Below are positions 16,469-23,612 of a stretch of 64,000 nt of DNA, in pieces. The stretch covers positions 62,001-126,000 of the forward strand of contig CAZZZL010000005.1 of assembly GCA_964658655.1 (NCBI GenBank), given 5' to 3'. Both the position numbers and the translations under genes were made by a program. This DNA is from G963692885 sp964658655. Lineage in GTDB: Bacteria > Acidobacteriota > Terriglobia > Terriglobales > Acidobacteriaceae. A model generated the notes under the pieces. That model ran no database searches. It saw only the letters and a program-made list of their open reading frames with translations, and was not told the DNA's origin. Numbering within the stretch: position 1 is the first letter of the stretch; each line of letters starts with the position of its first letter.

Positions 16469-17278
16469 TTATACGGCCGGCGGCGACACGGGCCGGAGAT
16501 TGCGCGCAGAGAAAATTCCATTCGCGACCAGCGCAATGCCGAAACAGATGAGCAGGCAGCGGAGCAGCAGGTCGACGTTGTACTGCCACGCGAACACCAG
16601 CAGACACAGCGCATAACCCACGTGGAACGATTCTGCCGCGAGCGCCTGCCCCCAGCGCGGTTTTACCGGTGCCGGCCGCACATGGGCGCGGATGGCTGGA
16701 ATGAAGCTGGGGATCTGCCGCCGATACGTGTCATACGCCGCGCCCAGCTGTTGCGCCAGGTGCGGCCCTTCGGCAGCAACCAGCGCTGCCGTCAGCAGCA
16801 CGCAGCCTGTCAGGAAGACGATCGCGCCGCTCAGCGGCATCAGGATCGAAACCGCAACACACGTCAGCAGGTTGCCCAGATACAGCGGGTTGCGCAAATA
16901 GCGATAGGGTCCCGAGGCTACGATATGGTCGGCGCGAAGGCTCTTGTCATTCATCACGCCTGCACCAATGTAGGCCGTAGCCCACAACCGGAAGAATGCG
17001 CCGAGAATTGCACAGGCTATGACTGCAACTGTTACTGTTACCGTAGCTCGCGCATAGTCCAGGAGGCCTGTTCGCGCCAGTGCCGCGGATAGTGCGATCC
17101 ATGTCGTCGACAGTGGACCGCTGCTGAAGTAGCGCGACCAGGGGGCGTAGAAGCCGAGGCAATACAGCAGGGTGAAAATGAGCACGCGAAAACGAAACAG
17201 TGCTGGTGTCTGCCACGGGAGAGTTGATGCTCCGGGACTTATTACTGCTTCGCCTGGTTCCATACCTGAGCCCGCCAT
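16469..17278 (-). CDS. ICMT/PEMT-like membrane methyltransferase
   Basis: This 269-residue protein has about six hydrophobic segments. The core signature IVASGPYRYLRNPLYLGNLL is the cofactor-binding motif of the isoprenylcysteine methyltransferase / phospholipid methyltransferase superfamily, followed by the VAAEGPHLAQQLGAAYDTYR segment with its conserved acidic residue. Two extra C-terminal helices (residues about 205-255) go beyond the minimal fold. It is predicted to sit in the inner membrane and use S-adenosylmethionine; the substrate is unknown. It is 17 bp downstream of parB on the same strand, so it may be at the end of that operon. Confidence 0.8.
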   Translation of the reverse strand: MAGSGMEPGEAVISPGASTLPWQTPALFRFRVLIFTLLYCLGFYAPWSRYFSSGPLSTTWIALSAALARTGLLDYARATVTVTVAVIACAILGAFFRLWATAYIGAGVMNDKSLRADHIVASGPYRYLRNPLYLGNLLTCVAVSILMPLSGAIVFLTGCVLLTAALVAAEGPHLAQQLGAAYDTYRRQIPSFIPAIRAHVRPAPVKPRWGQALAAESFHVGYALCLLVFAWQYNVDLLLRCLLICFGIALVANGIFSARNLRPVSPPAV

Positions 17279-17295
17279 CCTGCAATCCTCGTATC

Positions 17296-18285
17296 TTAAG
17301 CTTCGCCCAGGATCGCTTCCAGCAGTCCGTCGAAGTCTTCCAGCCGCGAGTACTCGATAATCACGCGTCCGCGGCCGTTCTTATCCTCAATCTTCACACG
17401 AAGCCCCAGCGCACGCTGCATCCTGTCCCTTGCATCACGCACATTCGGGTCCAGTGGCTCTTCCACCTTCGCCGCTGCCTGCTTCTTTTCGGGATGCAGC
17501 AGTCCCTGCACATACGTCTCTGTCTGCCGTACTGACATCGAAAGCGCGGCGACCTTCTGAGCAGCCTTCAGCATAGCGTCGGGAGAGTCGAGCGCGAGGA
17601 GCGTCCGCGCATGACCAAAGCTCAGTTCGCCGCCCTCCACTTTGCCCTGGATGTCTTCCGGCAGCCGCAGCAGGCGCAGGAAATTCGAAACGGACGCCCG
17701 GTCCTTACCTGTCCTCGTGGCCATCTGTTCCTGCGTCATCTTGAAGTCGCGGCCCAGCCGGTCGTACGCGCGCGCCTGTTCCATCGGGTTCAGGTCTGTT
17801 CGCTGCAGGTTTTCGACGATGGTCATTTCCATCGCCTGCTCGTCGGACACCTGCCGGATGACAGCCGGAATAGTCTCCTTTGCCGCCTGCTTTGAAGCAA
17901 GCAGGCGCCGTTCGCCCGCGATCAACTGGAAGCGGCCATTCGGCAGCGAGCGGACAAGAATCGGCTGAACCACCCCCGTGGCGGCAATCGATGCGGTCAG
18001 TTCCGCCAGCTGGGCTTCATCAAACCGGGTCCGTGTCTGGTAGGGATTGCGGTCGATCTGGTCGACAGGGATGTCTTTCGGCCGACCCGAGAGGTCGATT
18101 GGGGGTGCCGGATTGGTGGGCGGCGACGCTACGGTTGCCTGCGGGACCGCTGGAGTCTGCGGCAGGCGGCCGGGTAAAAGGGCTTCCAGCCCGCGTCCAA
18201 GGGCGCGGCGCTTGGGGTCTTTGGGCGCGATTTCGGGTGCAGCCTTGCCTGTTAAAGTGGCAGTTTTGTCGGTAGCCATGTTCAT
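17296..18285 (-). CDS. parB: chromosome partitioning protein ParB
   Basis: This is a 329-residue ParB/Spo0J. Early residues read RRALGRGLEALLPG. The CTP-binding ParB N-domain follows with the IPVDQIDRNPYQTRTRF box and the GERRLLASKQA motif, then a helix-turn-helix for parS binding (MTQEQMATRTGKDRASVSNF) and a C-terminal dimerisation domain. A linker rich in Pro and Ala (about residues 35-60) precedes the N-domain. ParB loads on parS and slides as a clamp, and ParA moves it. It follows parA by 39 bp. Matching parS sites lie upstream of parA at 19249-19309. Confidence 0.96.
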   Translation of the reverse strand: MNMATDKTATLTGKAAPEIAPKDPKRRALGRGLEALLPGRLPQTPAVPQATVASPPTNPAPPIDLSGRPKDIPVDQIDRNPYQTRTRFDEAQLAELTASIAATGVVQPILVRSLPNGRFQLIAGERRLLASKQAAKETIPAVIRQVSDEQAMEMTIVENLQRTDLNPMEQARAYDRLGRDFKMTQEQMATRTGKDRASVSNFLRLLRLPEDIQGKVEGGELSFGHARTLLALDSPDAMLKAAQKVAALSMSVRQTETYVQGLLHPEKKQAAAKVEEPLDPNVRDARDRMQRALGLRVKIEDKNGRGRVIIEYSRLEDFDGLLEAILGEA

Positions 18286-18324
18286 CCTCGTACAGCTAAC
18301 TCTTTCATTATGAATGGGATGGCC

Positions 18325-19182
18325 TCAGGCGTAAGGCCAGAAACGGATCTTGGTGTTTTTCCGGATCGCTGCCAGTTCCTTGCGCTCCCTGGCGCGCGGA
18401 CTCTCAACCGAGTTCCTTGCCAGCAATTCCTCCGCAAGTTCGCGATACGCCTCTGTCCCTTTGGAGCGATTGTCATACAGCATGACCGGTTTGCCGTGAC
18501 TGGGCGCCTCTGCCAGGCGGATGTTCCGCGGAATGACGGTCTTGAACAGCTTGTCATCAAAGAACTTCTTTAGATTGTCCGTCACCTGCTGAGCGAGGTT
18601 TGTACGCTCGTCATACATAGTAAGGACAACGCCTTCGAGCTGCAGGTCGGGGTTAAAAACCTCCTGGACGCTTCCCAGGGTGTTCAGCAACTCGCTCACG
18701 CCTTCAAGGGCAAAATACTCGGCCTGTATCGGCACGAGGAGACGCGTTGCAGCGACGAGCGCATTCAAAGTCAGGAAATCGAGCGCGGGTGGGCAATCCA
18801 TAAAGATGTAATCGAACTTTGGCAGCAGGGGCGTAAGCGCCTCTCTGAGACGGAACTCGCGCCGCTCCATTTTGACGAGTTCGACATTGGCGCCAGTCAT
18901 GTGACGGCTGCCCGGCAGGAGCTTCAGCGTTTCGATGTCGGTGTCGAGGATGACATCCTCAGCTTTAGCTTCGCCGACCAACACGTCGTAGATGGAGTCG
19001 CGCTCCTCATCGCGGGCGACACCGAGGCCTGCAGTCGTGTTCGCCTGCGGGTCGCAATCAATGAGCAGGCAGCGCAGACCCTCAATCGCGACTGCGGCGG
19101 CCAGATTGATAGCTGTTGTGGTCTTACCCACTCCGCCCTTCTGATTGGCGATAGCGAGCAAACGGGTTTTCGGAGTGGGCAT
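18325..19182 (-). CDS. parA: chromosome partitioning ATPase ParA
   Basis: This 285-residue ParA/Soj ATPase has the deviant Walker A box (AIANQKGGVGKTTTAINLAA), the Walker A' region (CLLIDCDPQANTTAGLG) and Walker B (FIMDCPPALDFL). It binds DNA non-specifically as an ATP dimer and drives ParB-parS segregation. The C-terminus carries a short extra Arg/Lys-rich tail (ARERKELAAIRKNTKIRFW) not seen in the minimal protein. It is followed by parB 39 bp later, and rsmG and the two parS sites lie immediately upstream, a common bacterial arrangement. Confidence 0.96.
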   Translation of the reverse strand: MPTPKTRLLAIANQKGGVGKTTTAINLAAAVAIEGLRCLLIDCDPQANTTAGLGVARDEERDSIYDVLVGEAKAEDVILDTDIETLKLLPGSRHMTGANVELVKMERREFRLREALTPLLPKFDYIFMDCPPALDFLTLNALVAATRLLVPIQAEYFALEGVSELLNTLGSVQEVFNPDLQLEGVVLTMYDERTNLAQQVTDNLKKFFDDKLFKTVIPRNIRLAEAPSHGKPVMLYDNRSKGTEAYRELAEELLARNSVESPRARERKELAAIRKNTKIRFWPYA

Positions 19183-19248
19183 GGGGTGCCTTCAAGGTAG
19201 AGGATTATCACAACGATGTGCAATGTGGGAGCCGTGGAAAACCGGCAA

Positions 19249-19264
19249 TGTTCCACGTGGAACA
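19249..19264. promoter_or_regulatory. parS: parS centromere site 1
   Basis: TGTTCCACGTGGAACA is a perfect 16-bp palindrome and matches the parS consensus (TGTTNCACGTGNAACA). With flanking bases the palindrome extends to 20 bp (19247-19266). It lies between parA and rsmG. Confidence 0.93.
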
Positions 19265-19283
19265 TTCAGACCTGGAATGATTG

Positions 19284-19309
19284 GGCAATGTTCCACGTGG
19301 AACATTGCC
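19284..19309. promoter_or_regulatory. parS: parS centromere site 2 within a 26-bp palindrome
   Basis: The 16-bp core at 19289-19304 is identical to site 1, and the symmetry extends to 26 bp (GGCAATG...CATTGCC arms). The core centres are 40 bp apart, close to four helical turns. The site ends 3 bp before the rsmG stop codon. Confidence 0.93.
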
Positions 19310-19311
19310 TG

Positions 19312-19926
19312 TCATCGGCTACAAAGAAGGATGGATGTCGTCGCTGAGAGGCGATGCTCCTCTTGCACAGTCCCCTGACCCGCACCCAGGATCTGCTCCC
19401 GAGTACCGACAGAAACGAACAAAAGCAAGTGTCCTCCGCTAGCGACCCGTTTCCGCGCCTCTGCGATGGCATCTACCATCTTGTCCACCGCACGCAAGGC
19501 GACCACATCGAAACGCTCTGATGACGGCAAAGCCTCAACCCTGCCAGCGTGAATCTTCACGGGAAGGTTCACGCTGCGAGCGGTCTCCGCAAGGAACGCC
19601 GCCTTTTTTGACTGGGATTCGGCCAGCGTCACGCTTATCTCCTGCCGGCAAATCGCGATGGGCACCCCCGGCAGCCCCGCGCCCGAGCCAAAATCCAAGA
19701 GCGTCCTAACGCCGAGCGGCAACATCTGCGCCGCGGCAACCGATTCAACAATGTGCCGCTCAAGGACGCCCTTCACGTCCCTGATTGCAGTAAGGTTCAT
19801 CCGGCTGTTCCACTTTATGAGCAGATTGCCGTAAATGGTCAGCCTGCTCAGCGCCAGCTCGGGCAGCGCCCGGAGGCCCGCTGCCTCCAGCCCGGTGGCA
19901 ATCAGCTCCGGCGTAAAAACCGTCAA
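19312..19926 (-). CDS. rsmG: 16S rRNA (guanine527-N7)-methyltransferase RsmG
   Basis: RsmG (GidB) methylates G527 of 16S rRNA. The sequence has the family core: LTIYGNLLIKWNSRMNLTAI, HIVESVAAAQ, then the SAM-binding motif LLDFGSGAGLPGVPIA and VTLAESQSKKAAFL. The TTG at 19926 overlaps the stop of the upstream gene (TTGA, 4 bp) and gives 204 residues, the usual RsmG length. An ATG at 19974 in the same frame would add 16 non-conserved residues and overlap the upstream gene by 52 bp, so the TTG is preferred. parS sites follow at once downstream. Confidence 0.92.
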   Translation of the reverse strand: MTVFTPELIATGLEAAGLRALPELALSRLTIYGNLLIKWNSRMNLTAIRDVKGVLERHIVESVAAAQMLPLGVRTLLDFGSGAGLPGVPIAICRQEISVTLAESQSKKAAFLAETARSVNLPVKIHAGRVEALPSSERFDVVALRAVDKMVDAIAEARKRVASGGHLLLFVSVGTREQILGAGQGTVQEEHRLSATTSILLCSR

Positions 19927-20693
19927 CGTGCCGCGGACTCCACCACGGACTCGTGTACGGGCCTGATCTTCCATGCAGCTGCAGCCTGTACGAACGCAGC
20001 GAAGATTGCACGCGAGGAAGCATGTTCGAAATACGAGCGTTCAGGATGCCATTGCACGCCCAACACGAATTGCTCCGGGCTGATTCCCTCCACGGCCTCG
20101 ATTACGCCGTCCGGCATACTCCGTGCCACGACCGACAGGCCATCGCCCGCTACTTTCACTGCCTGATGGTGGCTCGAGTTGACCATCGGCGCCAGTTCAG
20201 GCGACGCCCCTCCGAGAATTTCAGCGAGATGGGATGGCTGTACGATCTCGAGCGCATGTGCCGCCAGCACCTCACGTCCAGGAGCATGATCGACACCCGT
20301 GCCGGGGATATGCTGCTCCAGCGAGCCATTTCGCCAGACATTCAGGGACTGCATGCCAAAACAGATGCCCAGGATTGGCTTGTGAAGATTAAACGCGTCC
20401 TGCAATAGCAGCTCCTCTACCGCCTCACGAATTGGATCCGGGGCTGCAGTTTCAGGACGCCGCTCTTCGCCATACTTCTGTGGGTCCACATCCGCGCCGC
20501 TGCCTGGCAGAAGAATCCCGGCACAGCCGGAGACGATCTTCGCCACCGTCGCCTGCGATTCAGTCAAAGGCACCGGAACCGGCACACCGCCCGCCAGCTC
20601 CACTGCGCGGGCATATTGTGGCCAGCCCCGCTGGTTGTAGGCATGATCAAACGACGTGGGCTCAGGGATTGCAATGTGTGGCTTGGCCTTCAT
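19923..20693 (-). CDS. class I glutamine amidotransferase-like hydrolase (peptidase C26, PuuD-like)
   Basis: This 256-residue protein belongs to the gamma-glutamyl-gamma-aminobutyrate hydrolase group. The nucleophile elbow is GICFGMQSLNVWRNGSL with the catalytic Cys. The oxyanion region reads GILLPGSGADVDPQKYG, and the late VLGVQWHPERS segment contains the catalytic His. Typical substrates are gamma-glutamyl amides such as gamma-glutamyl-GABA from putrescine degradation. None of the other puu genes is nearby, so the substrate is uncertain. The start ATG overlaps the plsC stop (ATGA) and its own stop overlaps the rsmG TTG. Confidence 0.9.
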   Translation of the reverse strand: MKAKPHIAIPEPTSFDHAYNQRGWPQYARAVELAGGVPVPVPLTESQATVAKIVSGCAGILLPGSGADVDPQKYGEERRPETAAPDPIREAVEELLLQDAFNLHKPILGICFGMQSLNVWRNGSLEQHIPGTGVDHAPGREVLAAHALEIVQPSHLAEILGGASPELAPMVNSSHHQAVKVAGDGLSVVARSMPDGVIEAVEGISPEQFVLGVQWHPERSYFEHASSRAIFAAFVQAAAAWKIRPVHESVVESAAR

Positions 20694-21550
20694 AGCTTCT
20701 CAGAATACGCCGGGGACGCAGGGGCCGGCAGCGTCGAGTACTCGTAATACATGGCCGCAATGGCCTCCCGCAAACGCTTAGTCAGCGCGTCCGCCTCGCG
20801 CGTCGCCATCCCCTTGGTGCTGATGGGCGTGCCGACCACCATGGTTACAGGCCGCGGCCTGAAATAGTAGGTATGCATTGGGAAGAGCTCATGCGTGCCT
20901 ATCAGCGCGATCGGCACAAGCGGCACCTGGGCATGGATGGCCATGAAGGCGGGGCCGCTTTTGAACGCCTGCAGGTGCCCGTCGACGGCCCGGCCGCCTT
21001 CTGGAAAGACAAACAGCGGCATACCCGCCCTCAGTGTCCTCACCCCGGCCTTCAGACTCGAAACGGAAGCCCGCGGATTATCCAGGTTGACAGGGATCTG
21101 CCCCGATCGTCCGAGATACCAGCCGACAAACGGCAGTTTCCAGAGATCATGCCGGGCGAGAATCCGAAACTGGAACGGAAGCTTGCTGAACAGGACCGGC
21201 GTATCCATGTAGGACAGGTGATTTGCTGCATAAACGGCTACAGGGTGCTGTTCCAGCACCTCGCCTCCGATTACAGTAACTGGTGCTCCTGCGATCACAG
21301 TCAGGCAACGCGCCCAGCGCTGCGCCAGCCAGTGCTCGGAATAGCCTGACTTATCAAAGAGGGACGCCGCCAGCGCCACGCTACCGAAAGCACCTGTAAA
21401 CAGAGCGAACAGTGGTGCCTGGACCAGGTTGGAGCGAAGCTTGGCCAGTAGGCCTATCGGTGGCAGGTCCGGAGAAGGTTTGCCGTCGTCGATCGCTGGC
21501 GGCAGAGGCGTGGGCGCCGGTTCGGCGGCAGTGGGACTGTTCTGATTCAT
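20690..21550 (-). CDS. plsC: 1-acyl-sn-glycerol-3-phosphate acyltransferase (PlsC family)
   Basis: This 286-residue membrane-associated acyltransferase makes phosphatidic acid from lysophosphatidic acid. The two family boxes are clear: NHLSYMDTPVL (HX4D) and FPEGGRAVDG (FPEGXR-like), followed by VPIALIGTHELFP. A hydrophobic N-terminal segment (ALFTGAFGSVALAASLF) anchors it. The ATG at 21550 overlaps the folC stop in an ATGA, so the 53 extra residues of the longer frame are rejected. Genes before and after overlap it by 4 bp, so folC, plsC, the C26 hydrolase and rsmG form one tightly coupled operon. Confidence 0.93.
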   Translation of the reverse strand: MNQNSPTAAEPAPTPLPPAIDDGKPSPDLPPIGLLAKLRSNLVQAPLFALFTGAFGSVALAASLFDKSGYSEHWLAQRWARCLTVIAGAPVTVIGGEVLEQHPVAVYAANHLSYMDTPVLFSKLPFQFRILARHDLWKLPFVGWYLGRSGQIPVNLDNPRASVSSLKAGVRTLRAGMPLFVFPEGGRAVDGHLQAFKSGPAFMAIHAQVPLVPIALIGTHELFPMHTYYFRPRPVTMVVGTPISTKGMATREADALTKRLREAIAAMYYEYSTLPAPASPAYSEKL

Positions 21551-22956
21551 GAGGCGCGTTGTGGCTCCAGGCTGACATTTCTTGTATTCTGCGCATTCAA
21601 CATACTGCGTACCGCTCCCACTAGCAGCACCGAACCGGTCACGACAATCAATCCACCGGGGGGCGTCAGCCAGGTCGCCATATCCATTGCATCTACCGGC
21701 CCGGCACACTCTTCAACCGTGGTACCGGTCGGTTCGGCGGCCTCACTCAGCTCTTTCAGGCTGGCTGCACGAGGAGAATCGATCGCTGTCAGAATGATCC
21801 GGTCAAAAAGGGGAAACAGGATCTGCGCGAGCTCTCCAATGGGCTTATCCCGCAGGCAGCTGAAGATCAGTGTGCGCGGCGTGGAAGCTTCCGACCACCC
21901 TGAAAGCGCAGAACGCAAGGCCCACGCGCCGGCAGGATTATGGCCCACATCCAGCAGCACTTCTGCCCTCGCGGCCTTCGCAGGATAGTATTCAAACCGG
22001 CCCGGCCAGGCTGTCTGGTGAATGCCGCCGGCAATCTGGCTGTTTGAGATAACGTAACCGTTGCTGGCACGCAATTCCACCGCAGCTGCAATGGCAAGCG
22101 CGATGTTGCGCTGTTGATGCTGGCCGGCGAGAGGCGAATCGACCTGCACGGTCTCTCCTTCAATTTCGACACTGTACCGGTTACTTTTCTGATCTTGTGC
22201 CAGGGTGTGGGACGGAACGTATTCTGCTGCGCTGATTCCCTTCACGCGCAGCGGCACAGCAATCTCGCCCAATGCCTGGTTGGCTTCAGGATGCTGCGGC
22301 AGCGTGACCATGGTGCCGTTCTCCCGCAGGATGCCGGCCTTCTCGCGCGCAATCGCCCCCACGGTCGGTCCAAGCCATTCCGTGTGATCGAGCGATATGT
22401 CGGTGATGATCGACAGTAGCGGGTCGACGATATTCGTCGCATCGAGTCTTCCACCCATACCCACTTCAAGGATGGCAATATCCACCTTCGCCTCTGCGAG
22501 AAAAACGAAGGCCATGGCAGTGATTGCCTCGAAAAAGCTGGGCGGCGCCGGCAGCTTTCCATCCTTCACAAGCTGCGCGGAGGCATGCTCAACTTTTTCA
22601 AAAGCAGCTGCAAACGCTTCATCAGAGATCTCGTGACGCAGAACCCGCGATCCTGAGGATGAGTGGTCCGAACTGAGGATCTGAATGCGCTCATTGACCC
22701 GCGCCAGATGCGGTGAAGTGTAGAGACCAACGCGGTAGCCGGCAGCCGCGCAGATCGAGGCCAGGGTCGCCGCAGTCGAGCCTTTCCCGTTGGTCCCGGC
22801 AATCAACACGCTGCGCAGAGTCTTTTGCGGGTCACCCAATGCGTCCATCAGCAGCCGCATCTGTCCGAGCTCGAATTTACGGCGAACCTCGCCCGGAGCC
22901 GTGTACAACTCGGCAGCGAGTGCGTAAAGCCGTTGGACAGCAGCTGGGTAAGACAT
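21547..22956 (-). CDS. folC: dihydrofolate synthase / folylpolyglutamate synthase
   Basis: This is a 469-residue Mur-ligase-like enzyme that adds glutamate to dihydropteroate and to folates. Signatures are VLIAGTNGKGSTAATLASIC (P-loop), YTSPHLARVNERI, the carbamoylated-Lys region LEVGMGGRLDATNI and a C-terminal domain with VLLDVGHNPAGAW. The length is slightly above the usual 420-440. It is the first gene of the operon folC-plsC-C26-rsmG. About 200 bp upstream is the divergent blaI gene. folK, also in folate synthesis, lies at 36065 in the same window but in a different unit. Confidence 0.95.
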   Translation of the reverse strand: MSYPAAVQRLYALAAELYTAPGEVRRKFELGQMRLLMDALGDPQKTLRSVLIAGTNGKGSTAATLASICAAAGYRVGLYTSPHLARVNERIQILSSDHSSSGSRVLRHEISDEAFAAAFEKVEHASAQLVKDGKLPAPPSFFEAITAMAFVFLAEAKVDIAILEVGMGGRLDATNIVDPLLSIITDISLDHTEWLGPTVGAIAREKAGILRENGTMVTLPQHPEANQALGEIAVPLRVKGISAAEYVPSHTLAQDQKSNRYSVEIEGETVQVDSPLAGQHQQRNIALAIAAAVELRASNGYVISNSQIAGGIHQTAWPGRFEYYPAKAARAEVLLDVGHNPAGAWALRSALSGWSEASTPRTLIFSCLRDKPIGELAQILFPLFDRIILTAIDSPRAASLKELSEAAEPTGTTVEECAGPVDAMDMATWLTPPGGLIVVTGSVLLVGAVRSMLNAQNTRNVSLEPQRAS

Positions 22957-23120
22957 AGCTCCATTCTAGAGCAGTCCGACTTTCGCTCTTCTGATCGCGC
23001 TGCCGGTCAATCGCCGAATTGCCGGCAAGCCTACTCCCCGGGTTAGCAGCGGTCACAGCGGAGCTCCGGACCACGACGAACGGCCGTCGGAAGATATAGC
23101 CGCGCCTCTCGCAAAAATCT

Positions 23121-23161
23121 TTGACGCGCCGCGAAGAAAGATATGTTACTATCCGTAACAT
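23121..23161 (+). promoter_or_regulatory. blaI promoter with inverted-repeat operator
   Basis: A TTGACG hexamer at 23121-23126 could be the -35. An inverted repeat ATGTTAC-N5-GTAACAT spans 23143-23161, across the likely -10, two bases before the blaI ATG at 23163. A third half-site (AACAGTAACA) follows inside the gene at about 23166-23175. This fits autorepression by the BlaI-type protein. No ribosome-binding site is visible. Confidence 0.5.
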
Positions 23162-23162
23162 T

Positions 23163-23612
23163 ATGAACAGTAACATTACAGCGCGTCACGAAGCGCCCGC
23201 CCACGATCCTGCCGAACTGGGGGAGCTCGAGCGCTCCATCCTCGAACTGGTCTGGCAGAACAAGATTCAGAGTGCCGACCAGGTTCGGGAGCGACTTGAA
23301 CTGTCCGGCCGTCCGCTAAAGGAATCAACTATCCGCACCGTGCTGCGGCGCCTGGAAGAAAAGGGCTATCTCGAGCACACACTCGAGAACCGCACTTTCC
23401 TGTATCGTCCGGCCGAGACGCGGCAGGCTGTTGCAGGCCGAGCCGTACAGCGCATCGTCGACTGGTTCTGCGAAGGCTCGGTCGAGGCCCTTCTGGTTGG
23501 CATGGTCGATTCCAAAATACTCGATCGCGACGAACTGCAGCGCCTGGCCGACCGCATCGCCACGTCCCGTAGCAACGATCCACAATCCACTTCGAAGAAG
23601 GCAAAGAAATGA
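23163..23612 (+). CDS. BlaI/MecI-family transcriptional repressor
   Basis: This is a 149-residue winged-helix repressor of the BlaI/MecI family. The DNA-binding half includes LGELERSILELVWQNKIQSA and STIRTVLRRLEEKGYLEH, and the dimerisation half includes FLYRPAETRQAVAGRAVQRI. Such repressors are inactivated by proteolysis when the partner membrane peptidase is activated. The ATG at 23163 is preferred over the upstream TTG because the conserved start lies after it. Its TGA overlaps the ATG of the M56 gene (ATGA), so the two are co-translated. No beta-lactamase gene follows, so the regulon may be something else. Confidence 0.9.
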   Translation: MNSNITARHEAPAHDPAELGELERSILELVWQNKIQSADQVRERLELSGRPLKESTIRTVLRRLEEKGYLEHTLENRTFLYRPAETRQAVAGRAVQRIVDWFCEGSVEALLVGMVDSKILDRDELQRLADRIATSRSNDPQSTSKKAKK

